A stretch of DNA of 13,624 bases from Lachnospiraceae bacterium (GTDB taxonomy: Bacteria > Bacillota_A > Clostridia > Lachnospirales > Lachnospiraceae), in contig JAILDD010000198.1 of NCBI GenBank assembly GCA_024689605.1, positions 1 through 13,624 of the forward strand, written 5' to 3'. Shown here piece after piece: positions 7,703 to 13,624 of the stretch (positions are counted from its first letter, which is position 1; each line of letters opens with the position of its first letter). The translations under genes and the position numbers were made by a program. The notes under the pieces are model-generated. The model was not told the origin of the DNA, ran no database searches, and saw nothing but the letters and a program-made list of their open reading frames with translations.

Positions 7703-8524
7703 TCACTCCTGACTTTTTTTCTTATCTCTTTTTAACGGTGATACCCGGTTTTCGATCAGTCCTATAAAATACCCGCTCAATATTCCTATCAGTGCGCTGA
7801 AGATTACAATCAGCCAGAATACATATATGCTCATGGCATGCTTTAATGACTGTGACAGCATACATCCCAGACCTCCGTCACCCTGAAGAGTATCTACAAG
7901 TATCGATGCCGTAATGGCCATTGGAGCTGCTATCTTCATTCCGGTAAACATATACGGTATGCATGATGGAATGAGTACCTTTGAATATACTGTCCTAAGC
8001 GGAGCAGCATATATATACATCAGATCATACTTTTCTTTTTCTACGGACTTGAATCCTGCCATAGTGTTGGTCGCAACCGGATAAAAACTCATTAGTGCCG
8101 CAATAACAACCCGACTTATGTTTATATCCCCGGTTATCGATAAGATGATAGGGGCAAGTCCCAATACCGGGATAAGCTGTATCAGCACAAGATACGGAAA
8201 GACCGTTTTCTCTATCAGTCCTGATAACTGCATCAGTAAGGCAAGTACAGCTCCTCCCAGTGTTCCGATCGCAAATCCCAGTATGGCTCTTAACAGAGTT
8301 GCGCCTGCACTGGTTAAGACTACCCCGGTGGCAGTCAGTCCTCCGGAAACAGTTTTGGAGGAAAATGCAGAAGCCAGTATCTGATAAGTATGAGGAAGGA
8401 TGTTTTCCGGTGTTCTCTTTGTACCGCTTACGATAAATGCTCCCACTTCCCATATGATCAAAAGAGCAATGATCCATCCAAACATGGAAATCAATTGTTT
8501 TTTGTCGGCTGTTTTTTTAACCAT
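7703..8524 (-). CDS. ABC transporter permease (first of two), SsuC/ThiX-like
   Basis: This 273-residue membrane protein has about six hydrophobic segments (near 12-32, 78-100, 108-130, 138-155, 195-213, 232-256). The ATPase-docking loop DLMYIYAAPLR...IPSCIPYMFTG lies at 167-195. It shares the DLMxxYAA pattern with the other permease of this operon, which argues that the two arose by duplication or co-evolved on the same ATPase. Many NMT1-type importers have a single permease gene working as a homodimer, so two unlike permeases with one ATPase suggest a heterodimeric channel. The start ATG has AAAGGA 7 bases upstream, 12 bases after the ATPase stop. The ligand cannot be read from the sequence. 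Confidence 0.88.
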   Translation of the reverse strand: MVKKTADKKQLISMFGWIIALLIIWEVGAFIVSGTKRTPENILPHTYQILASAFSSKTVSGGLTATGVVLTSAGATLLRAILGFAIGTLGGAVLALLMQLSGLIEKTVFPYLVLIQLIPVLGLAPIILSITGDINISRVVIAALMSFYPVATNTMAGFKSVEKEKYDLMYIYAAPLRTVYSKVLIPSCIPYMFTGMKIAAPMAITASILVDTLQGDGGLGCMLSQSLKHAMSIYVFWLIVIFSALIGILSGYFIGLIENRVSPLKRDKKKSQE

Positions 8525-8536
8525 ATCTGTTCCTTT

Positions 8537-9328
8537 CTAAACACTTCCGCCTTCAAAACTGTTTCGCACCTTGACGACCAGTTCATTGAAATGCTGCGTG
8601 CCTTTTATTTCCAGCGTTCTCGGCCTCTTTATATCTATGTCTATTACTGCCGATAACCTTCCCGGATGAGGTGACAGAACACAAACCCTGTCTGCCAGAA
8701 ATACAGCTTCTTCTATGTTATGTGTTACAAAAAGTACCGTCTTGTTTGTCTGTCTCCATATCCTTAAAAGATCCTCATGGAGCTTCTCTTTTGTAAACTC
8801 ATCCAGAGCTGAGAAAGGTTCGTCCATCAAAAGTATCTCAGGTCCCATACCAAATGCTCTTGCAATGTTTGCCCGCTGCTGCATGCCTCCGCTAAGCTGT
8901 CTCGGAAAATGATTCGCAAACTCGCTGAGTCCTACCATTTCTAGCATTTCTTCAGCCCTGGCCTCTCTGTCCTCTTTCGAGTAATACATGATCTCCAACG
9001 GAAGCTCGATGTTCTTTTTAACGGTCCGCCACTCAAACAGAACAGGCTGCTGAAAAACAAATCCGAATTTCTGCTGTAATCTCACCTCTTTTGGTGTCAT
9101 CCCGGATATCCTTATTTCGCCCGTTGTAGGCTCCTGAAGATCTGCAACAGAACGGAGAAGTGTGGTCTTTCCACAACCGGACGGTCCCAGCAATGCTATG
9201 AACTCTCCTTTATAGATATCCAGATTAACTCCGGTCAGAGCCAAAACATCATTTCCGGAATTGTCCTTAAACGATACTCCAAGATCCTTTATTGTTATTT
9301 CCGGTTCTGTAGATTTCAGGTTACTCAT
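8537..9328 (-). CDS. ABC transporter ATP-binding protein, SsuB/ThiZ/TauB-like
   Basis: Cytoplasmic ATPase that drives the importer. All functional motifs are intact in the 263 residues: Walker A GPSGCGKTT (48-56), Q-loop Gln (Q93), signature LSGGMQQ (145-151), Walker B ILLMDEP (165-171), D-loop SALD (173-176) and switch His in VTHNIEEA (H203). The closest families are the nitrate/sulfonate/taurine and thiamine-precursor ATPases, which normally partner NMT1/THI5-like binding proteins. A strong GGAGGA precedes the ATG, and pydE ends 21 bases upstream. Its place between pydE and the permeases ties transport to pyrimidine breakdown. The family name alone would suggest nitrate or taurine, but nothing in this operon supports those ligands. 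Confidence 0.92.
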   Translation of the reverse strand: MSNLKSTEPEITIKDLGVSFKDNSGNDVLALTGVNLDIYKGEFIALLGPSGCGKTTLLRSVADLQEPTTGEIRISGMTPKEVRLQQKFGFVFQQPVLFEWRTVKKNIELPLEIMYYSKEDREARAEEMLEMVGLSEFANHFPRQLSGGMQQRANIARAFGMGPEILLMDEPFSALDEFTKEKLHEDLLRIWRQTNKTVLFVTHNIEEAVFLADRVCVLSPHPGRLSAVIDIDIKRPRTLEIKGTQHFNELVVKVRNSFEGGSV

Positions 9329-9349
9329 AATCAGATCCTCCGATGTTGA

Positions 9350-10498
9350 TCAATAGGCTTTCCGGTATATTTCGATACAATCCTCCTGGGAAACCTCCCT
9401 GATCGTATTAGCCGGACTCCCCGATGCCACTGCGTCGGCTGCCATTTTATTAATACTCGACAGGTATTCATCCTTATCGATCCCGTATGCTTCCATGGAC
9501 GGAATTTCTATGGTTTTGACCAGTTTTTCTATTTCTTCAATAAGCTTGTTTGAAGCGATCAGATTCTGGTCTGTATAACTTGCGATACCTGCTTCTCTTG
9601 AGAGTCTGGCAAATCTTTCTACTGCACCTTCAGCCGCAAAAGCAAGACAATCTTTTATCAGCAGAGCATTACTCATTCCATGTGGAACATGAAATAGTGC
9701 TCCTATAGGTCGGCTCATTCCATGAACGATCGTTACACTGGAATTGTTTATACATACGCCTGCCTCATATGCGGCTAATGACATCTGCTCCCTTGCATCA
9801 GCGTCATATCCGTTCTTATATGCAACAGGAAGATATTTAAATATCCTCTTTACGGCTGATACAGCATAAGTATCAGTTAACAGGTTTGCTTTTCTTGATG
9901 TATAGGCTTCGATAGCATGTGTAAGAGCATCCATACCGGTCGACGCAGTTATGCTTCTTGGCATATCCATCGTATATTCGTAATCGATAACTGCGATTGC
10001 CGGTATTAATTCGTCCCCTTTGATCAGCCGCTTAACATTATTCGCGATATCGGTTATGACCGTAAATTTGGTTGCTTCAGATCCCGTACCGGCAGTAGTC
10101 GGTATAGCTATAAGCGGAGGAATAATACAATCATTATCCGAAGAAGCATATTCCATTATCGTTTTGCCTGATGCCACCACTGCCGCTATAGCTTTGGCTG
10201 AATCAATGGAGCTTCCTCCGCCTATTCCGATTAGCATATCGCATTTAAACTCTGTGTATTGCGCTGCTCCGGCAGCTATCATTTCATCAGTAGGCTCTCC
10301 TGTAATCTCTTTAAAAACCCTGTAGTCTATATTCTCTTTATCAAGGATACTTTTAAGGGCATCCATCATAGATGACTTTCCGACATGTTTTCCGGTTACT
10401 ATAAGAGCCTTTTTGCCATATTTACTTATTGCTTCAGCCGCTTCATTAAGGGCACCTTTTCCGGTGTATACCTGACGCGGTATCATAAATTGAGACAT
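9350..10498 (-). CDS. pydE: Iron-containing (group III) alcohol dehydrogenase, probable malonate semialdehyde reductase
   Basis: Probable last step: NAD(P)H-dependent reduction of malonate semialdehyde to 3-hydroxypropionate, removing a reactive aldehyde and reoxidising cofactor. The 382 residues are the standard length for iron-type alcohol dehydrogenases. The nucleotide-binding motif GGGSSID is at 93-99, PTTAGTGSE at 133-141, and the metal ligands are D190 and H194 (GMDALTHAIEAY), H259 (VHGMSRP) and H273 (VPHGMSNA). It sits 12 bases after the aminotransferase gene, and AAAGGAG precedes its ATG. A PydD-PydE pair converting beta-alanine to 3-hydroxypropionate has been described in Gram-positive pyrimidine clusters. 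The role is inferred from that precedent and from position, because this family has many substrates. With thymine as source it could also reduce methylmalonate semialdehyde. Confidence 0.82.
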   Translation of the reverse strand: MSQFMIPRQVYTGKGALNEAAEAISKYGKKALIVTGKHVGKSSMMDALKSILDKENIDYRVFKEITGEPTDEMIAAGAAQYTEFKCDMLIGIGGGSSIDSAKAIAAVVASGKTIMEYASSDNDCIIPPLIAIPTTAGTGSEATKFTVITDIANNVKRLIKGDELIPAIAVIDYEYTMDMPRSITASTGMDALTHAIEAYTSRKANLLTDTYAVSAVKRIFKYLPVAYKNGYDADAREQMSLAAYEAGVCINNSSVTIVHGMSRPIGALFHVPHGMSNALLIKDCLAFAAEGAVERFARLSREAGIASYTDQNLIASNKLIEEIEKLVKTIEIPSMEAYGIDKDEYLSSINKMAADAVASGSPANTIREVSQEDCIEIYRKAY

Positions 10499-10510
10499 AT
10501 CAGTTCTCCT

Positions 10511-11833
10511 TTAAATCTCGCTATCAACCTCTAAAAGTACTTCATCCAGCTTGTCCAGTTCCTCTGATATCTGTTCCTCGGTAATGATAAGAGGAGGACA
10601 AATGAATACCATATTTTCGTGAGAATAAGTCATAAACTTCTTTGCTTTTAACTTTCCGATTATCTTTCCCATTACACCTTCAGGATCCTTTCCATACTCC
10701 ACAATAGGTGTTTTAGATACCTTGTCCTTTACCAGTTCCACGCAGGAGAATAATCCTATGTACCTGACATCTCCGACGCATTTATGGACTGCCTTCATCA
10801 TTTCAAGTCTGTCTGCCAGTACAGCACCTGACTTCTTAACATTCTCTTCAATTCTCGCTTTTACGTAATAATCAACACAGGCAACTCCTGCTGCGCATGC
10901 CAGCGGATGACCGGAGTAGGTAAGTCCGCATGAAAGAAGATGATCATCAAAGTATTCCGCTATCTTACTGCTTACGGCTACACCGCCGAGCTGAACATAT
11001 CCGCATGTCACACCTTTAGCAAATGTCACTATGTCGGGAACAACATCAAAGTTCTGAAATGCAAAAGCTTTTCCTGTTCTATACCATCCTGCCATGACTT
11101 CATCACATATCATCAGTATTCCGAATTCATCACAGAGCTTTCTAATCCCCGGCAGATACCCCTTGGGCGGAATTATTATTCCGTTAGATCCGGTAATGGT
11201 TTCCACAACAATTGCTGCAACATTTTCAGCTCCCTCATATATAAGCTGTTCTCTTAACTTAGAGATGTAATATTCTGTAGCTTTCTCTTCAGATTCAAAA
11301 TCAATCTTTTCCCTGTAAATATACGGATCAAAGAACTTGATAAATCCCGGAATACCCGGTTCAAGCGGATACCTTCTGATTTCACCTGTCAGATTTCCGG
11401 CTCCGAATGATGAACCATGATAACTTCTGTACCTACTGAAAATCTTGTTGCGTCCGGTAAACATTCGCGCTATCTTTACGGCATTCTCATTGGCATCAGC
11501 TCCGGCATTGGTGAAAAAAACTTTTCCGAATGTATCGGGAAGAAGGTCTACTATCCTCTTAGCTAATGTAGCCCTCGGCTCTGATGCATATGAAGGAGAT
11601 ATGTAACAGTACTTTTCTGTTTGAGCTTTTATCGCTTCATTGATATCTGCATTTCCGTATCCCAGATTTAAATTGACTAACTGTGAAGCCATATCTGTAT
11701 ATCTGTTTCCATCAAAGTCAAATAAATATATACCTTCGGCCTTTTCGATCGGTATGGGATTTAACTCCGCCTGTTTGCTCCATGACTGCAATACATATTT
11801 TTTTGAATATTCTTTAATTGTTTTAGCATCCAT
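10511..11833 (-). CDS. pydD: Class III PLP aminotransferase, probable beta-alanine aminotransferase (first gene of operon)
   Basis: Probable step four: moves the amino group of beta-alanine to a 2-oxo acid (2-oxoglutarate in the described PydD), giving malonate semialdehyde and glutamate. The 440 residues match class III (omega-amino acid) aminotransferases. TNAGADANENAVKIAR (108-123) is the cofactor-phosphate region, RSYHGSSFGAGNLTG (136-150) contacts the ring, ICDEVMAGWYRTG (242-254) holds D244, and FAKGVTCGY (271-279) carries the Schiff-base lysine K273. The start has a very strong ribosome binding site, AGGAGGTGATCC (11838-11849), complementary to the 16S rRNA end. It is the first gene behind the divergent promoter region. 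The gene following it is the semialdehyde reductase, as expected for a toxic intermediate. GABA or other omega-amino acids are alternative substrates. Confidence 0.85.
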   Translation of the reverse strand: MDAKTIKEYSKKYVLQSWSKQAELNPIPIEKAEGIYLFDFDGNRYTDMASQLVNLNLGYGNADINEAIKAQTEKYCYISPSYASEPRATLAKRIVDLLPDTFGKVFFTNAGADANENAVKIARMFTGRNKIFSRYRSYHGSSFGAGNLTGEIRRYPLEPGIPGFIKFFDPYIYREKIDFESEEKATEYYISKLREQLIYEGAENVAAIVVETITGSNGIIIPPKGYLPGIRKLCDEFGILMICDEVMAGWYRTGKAFAFQNFDVVPDIVTFAKGVTCGYVQLGGVAVSSKIAEYFDDHLLSCGLTYSGHPLACAAGVACVDYYVKARIEENVKKSGAVLADRLEMMKAVHKCVGDVRYIGLFSCVELVKDKVSKTPIVEYGKDPEGVMGKIIGKLKAKKFMTYSHENMVFICPPLIITEEQISEELDKLDEVLLEVDSEI

Positions 11834-11865
11834 TTTTGGATCACCTCCTGCTTATTATGTTTCCG

Positions 11866-11894
11866 ATTATATTTGTCTGTCGTGCACGAAACAA
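11866..11894 (-). promoter_or_regulatory. Candidate sigma-A promoter of the pyrimidine operon
   Basis: On the minus strand TTGTTT (-35, 11889-11894) is separated by 17 bases from a consensus TATAAT (-10, 11866-11871). Transcription would start near 11859, leaving a leader of about 25 bases before the pydD start codon. The 10-bp palindrome TCGTGCACGA (11880-11889) sits between the two boxes, a typical place for repressor or activator control. Confidence 0.6.
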
Positions 11895-11936
11895 TATAAC
11901 AAAGCCTAAAGTTAAATGTGCTTCAGCACAACAGAC
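11875..11936. promoter_or_regulatory. Candidate operator: spaced inverted repeat in the divergent control region
   Basis: GTCTGTCGTGC (11875-11885) and GCACAACAGAC (11926-11936) form an inverted repeat with 10 of 11 positions matching, 40 bases apart. Each arm also starts a local symmetry: TCGTGCACGA (11880-11889) in the first and TGTGC-ttca-GCACA (11917-11930) in the second. The left arm lies in the operon promoter; the right arm lies just before the putative regulator promoter. This is the best candidate site for the PucR-type protein encoded next door, but binding is inference. Confidence 0.45.
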
Positions 11937-11944
11937 GAGTTTTT

Positions 11945-11973
11945 TTGTTGTACTTTTCGTTGCTTTTTAATAT
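11945..11973 (+). promoter_or_regulatory. Candidate promoter of the PucR-type regulator gene
   Basis: TTGTTG (11945-11950) and TAATAT (11968-11973) are separated by 17 bases. Transcription would begin near 11980, giving a leader of about 100 bases. An alternative -10, TATGAT (11978-11983), lacks a well-placed -35. Confidence 0.4.
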
Positions 11974-12043
11974 GCGATATGATAGTCTAAACCAAGCAGG
12001 AAGGCATTCCGACATCCGGATATAAGGATAATATTCGCCGCGC

Positions 12044-12071
12044 GTGCCTCGCATAAGGTGCTCGGCATAGA
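12044..12071 (+). repeat. Tandem 14-base repeat just before the regulator's ribosome binding site
   Basis: GTGCCTCGCATAAG (12044-12057) is followed directly by GTGCTCGGCATAGA (12058-12071). The GTGC core also occurs in the upstream palindrome. The second copy overlaps the AGAGGA ribosome binding site (12069-12074), so binding or folding here could affect translation or autoregulation. GCCG (12037-12040) and CGGC (12063-12066) can also pair around it. Confidence 0.35.
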
Positions 12072-12079
12072 GGATTATT

Positions 12080-13246
12080 ATGGCTATTGAACTATTCAAA
12101 CTAATACAAAAAGTTAAACACATGGATCTCGAACTGGTTGCCGGAAAAGAGGGGATGCATAACTATGTTGACTGGGCACATATTGCAGAAACAAATGAAG
12201 CCATAGACTTTTTAAGCGGAGATGAACTTGTATTTACTACAGGTCTTGGTTTGTCCAGGAGTTTTACACTTCTTGATTATATAAAAAAGATTCATGAGAA
12301 ACACGGCGCCGGAGTTGTAGTAAACATAGGTCCTCATATAGAAAAAATAGATAAGAAGTCAATTGATTATTGTAATGAAGTTAATCTTCCCCTGTTTGTT
12401 GTACCCTGGCGGATTCATCTTTCTGAGATAATGCGTATCTTCTGTTTTTGCATAAGCAAATCGGAGCAGAAGGATTTTGAAACAGCAGCAGCATTTAAGA
12501 TTGCCATCTTTTTTCCTTCAGAAGAAGCTCTGTATATCGTTCCTCTCTCACAAAGAGGATTCTCGGACAGTTGGAGTTACTCTGCCTGTACAATGAGCAT
12601 TGCCGGATCACAGGATGCAGATGCTATCACCACAGAACTGATTGCAGAACGACTCAGGCAGTACATTAAATATAAATACGATAAATGTTGCATATTTACA
12701 TATAATGATGAGATCATAATGGTATTGGCAGATTATGATGTGCACACCATACGAAGCATTACCTCGGACGTCAGGAAAAAGGTCCTGACTTATCTTTCTG
12801 AAAACGAAACTCTAAACATAGGTGTCGGAAGACTGACCAAAAGTATTCGATGTCTTTATAAAAGTTACAACCAGGCGGTAGCGATACGAAATCTTCATAA
12901 ATCCGGAGATATCGATCGCAATCTGTTCTTCTATACTGATATGGGTATATATCGTCTTCTTCTTGGTGTAGAGGATAAAGAACTGATCAACGATTATCTT
13001 ACTAATACCATCGGAAAAATAATAAAATACGATGCTGAAAACAAAACCAATCTTTGCGAGACGCTTGACTGTTATCTCAGGAATAACGGTTCTGTAAATG
13101 AAACATCAAAGGAAATGTTTGTCCATAGAAATACGATCAACTATAAATTGAACAAACTCGAAGAAATACTTGATGCAGATCTTTCATCACTCGAATTACG
13201 AATGCAGTTAATGATGGCTCTTAAACTCAGGGTAATGATCATGTGA
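12080..13246 (+). CDS. PucR-family transcriptional regulator (PucR N-domain, CdaR-like middle, C-terminal helix-turn-helix)
   Basis: Likely regulator of the divergent pyrimidine operon. The N-terminal domain (about 1-125) has the PucR pattern: VAGKEGMHNYVDWAHIAE (20-37) and FLSGDELVFTTGLGL (44-58). The middle part (about 150-300) resembles the degenerate GGDEF-like domain of CdaR/PucR proteins. The C-terminus (340-388) holds the characteristic helix-turn-helix region, NETSKEMFVHRNTINYKLNK (340-359). At 388 residues it is shorter than classical PucR (about 500). The ATG has AGAGGA 5 bases upstream. PucR-type proteins often activate purine, pyrimidine or amino-acid catabolic genes on sensing a pathway compound; the ligand here is unknown but uracil, a dihydropyrimidine or beta-alanine is plausible. 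The gene ends 27 bases before a strong terminator. Confidence 0.9.
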   Translation: MAIELFKLIQKVKHMDLELVAGKEGMHNYVDWAHIAETNEAIDFLSGDELVFTTGLGLSRSFTLLDYIKKIHEKHGAGVVVNIGPHIEKIDKKSIDYCNEVNLPLFVVPWRIHLSEIMRIFCFCISKSEQKDFETAAAFKIAIFFPSEEALYIVPLSQRGFSDSWSYSACTMSIAGSQDADAITTELIAERLRQYIKYKYDKCCIFTYNDEIIMVLADYDVHTIRSITSDVRKKVLTYLSENETLNIGVGRLTKSIRCLYKSYNQAVAIRNLHKSGDIDRNLFFYTDMGIYRLLLGVEDKELINDYLTNTIGKIIKYDAENKTNLCETLDCYLRNNGSVNETSKEMFVHRNTINYKLNKLEEILDADLSSLELRMQLMMALKLRVMIM

Positions 13247-13272
13247 GATATGTTCCTAAAAAGTATGAATCA

Positions 13273-13302
13273 AAAAAGGACGGGGGCAATCCCGTCCTTT
13301 TT
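13273..13302. terminator. Bidirectional rho-independent terminator between converging genes
   Basis: A 12-bp stem, AAAAAGGACGGG (13273-13284) and CCCGTCCTTTTT (13291-13302), surrounds a 6-base loop. Its GC-rich core is flanked by A on one side and T on the other, so it works on both strands: for the PucR-type gene on the plus strand and the Fe-S protein gene on the minus strand. Confidence 0.9.
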
Positions 13303-13311
13303 AAATGAATT

Positions 13312-13624
13312 CTAGCCCTCATTCTTTTTCTCAGCTTCGCCGGACTTTGCTGCCTCTGCTGCCTTAGCGGCTTCGGCGGCTTTCTTGGCCTCAGCTGCCT
13401 TCTTGGCTTCCGCAGCCTTCTTTGCCATTTCCTCACGCTGCTTTGCTTCAGCTTCGAGAACTTCCGGAGACTTGGTGTAGGTCACGGTTTCCTTTTCACC
13501 GTCCGGTGTCTGGTAGCCTGCTACCATGGTAAGACACTTCTTTGGACATTTCTCTACACAGAAACCGCATGCGATGCAGTCAAATCTGTTAATGGTCCAT
13601 GTGCCCTTTATCTTATCTATGGAA
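13312..13624 (-). CDS. [4Fe-4S] ferredoxin-type subunit, EchF/NuoI-like, C-terminal part only
   Basis: The frame enters from the right edge and ends at TAG (13312-13314); 103 residues are visible. Near the start CIACGFCVEKCPKKC gives a full CxxCxxCxxxCP cluster motif preceded by WTINRFD, resembling the second cluster of NuoI/EchF-type electron-transfer subunits. Such subunits pass electrons between ferredoxin and a membrane [NiFe] hydrogenase or complex-I-like module. The rest is unusual: after the cluster comes a charged tail rich in Lys, Ala and Glu, ending GEAEKKNEG. ATG at 13525-13527 is internal and not the start, because the Fe-S motif lies upstream in the same frame. The assignment to an Ech operon is likely but rests on one motif; another ferredoxin-like protein is possible. 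This would be the last gene of its operon, given the terminator. Confidence 0.6.
   Translation of the reverse strand, partial: SIDKIKGTWTINRFDCIACGFCVEKCPKKCLTMVAGYQTPDGEKETVTYTKSPEVLEAEAKQREEMAKKAAEAKKAAEAKKAAEAAKAAEAAKSGEAEKKNEG
13345..13425 (-). repeat. Ala/Lys/Glu repeat tail (KKAAEA units) in the Fe-S protein
   Basis: The tail contains three consecutive KKAAEA hexapeptides followed by related AKAAEA units, encoded by imperfect 18-base repeats. It should form a long charged single helix or coiled coil. Such a tail is not part of the usual EchF/NuoI fold and probably grew by repeat slippage. Confidence 0.75.

Noticed and set aside
7698..7706. GTG start at 7704-7706 for the second permease
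   Set aside because: The GTG overlaps the AGGAG ribosome binding site; the ATG at 7695-7697 is correctly spaced from it.
5628..9328. Calling the transporter a nitrate, taurine or alkanesulfonate system
   Set aside because: Only the broad ATPase/permease family suggests this; no sulfonate or nitrate genes are present, while all neighbouring enzymes act on pyrimidine catabolites.
13312..13527. A complete 71-residue protein starting at the ATG at 13525-13527
   Set aside because: The same frame continues upstream to the window edge with an intact CxxCxxCxxxCP motif, so that ATG is internal.
1..13624. CRISPR arrays, tRNA/rRNA genes, insertion-sequence ends or phage attachment sites
   Set aside because: No spaced identical repeats, cloverleaf-like segments or terminal inverted repeats with target duplications were found by eye.

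Overview
The window (about 13.6 kb, moderately AT-rich) looks like the chromosome of an anaerobic Gram-positive bacterium of the Clostridia, most likely Lachnospiraceae. This rests on strong AGGAGG-type ribosome binding sites, a lachnospiraceal-looking Rpn/transposase-like gene start, a cytidylate-kinase-like gene of the type common in Firmicutes, and a neighbouring Ech/complex-I-like iron-sulfur subunit. The taxonomic call is inference; there is no rRNA gene in the window.

Layout. Bases 1-282 hold the 5' part of an Rpn-family nuclease/transposase-like gene on the minus strand, and 283-765 is non-coding. From 11833 down to 766 runs one compact ten-gene operon on the minus strand, with gaps of only 5-54 bases. 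In transcription order it encodes a beta-alanine aminotransferase (pydD), an iron-type alcohol dehydrogenase (pydE), an ABC ATPase, two ABC permeases, a substrate-binding lipoprotein, dihydropyrimidinase (pydB), dihydropyrimidine dehydrogenase (pydA), an M20 beta-ureidopropionase (pydC) and a cytidylate-kinase-like protein. A rho-independent terminator follows at 674-702. A divergent PucR-type regulator gene (12080-13246, plus strand) shares a 246-base control region with the operon. A bidirectional terminator (13273-13302) separates it from the 3' end of a [4Fe-4S] protein on the minus strand.

How the genes work together. The operon encodes the whole reductive pyrimidine route: uracil to dihydrouracil (PydA), to N-carbamoyl-beta-alanine (PydB), to beta-alanine plus CO2 and NH3 (PydC), to malonate semialdehyde (PydD, recovering the second nitrogen as an amino acid) and to 3-hydroxypropionate (PydE). 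It also carries a dedicated importer, and the PucR-type protein is the obvious candidate sensor/regulator.

Most unusual points. (1) The substrate-binding protein appears to be a natural circular permutant of the NMT1/THI5-like fold: the normal N-terminal segment (QLKW...AQF...GYY) sits at the extreme C-terminus, and the protein starts with the second lobe. (2) PydA carries a short N-terminal iron-sulfur module like that of the PreT/DPD electron-input half, but no FAD/NAD(P)H domain, and no preT gene is present, so its electron donor is unknown. (3) A cytidylate-kinase-like gene closes the operon. (4) The divergent control region holds a palindrome inside the operon promoter and a spaced inverted repeat that could be the regulator's operator.
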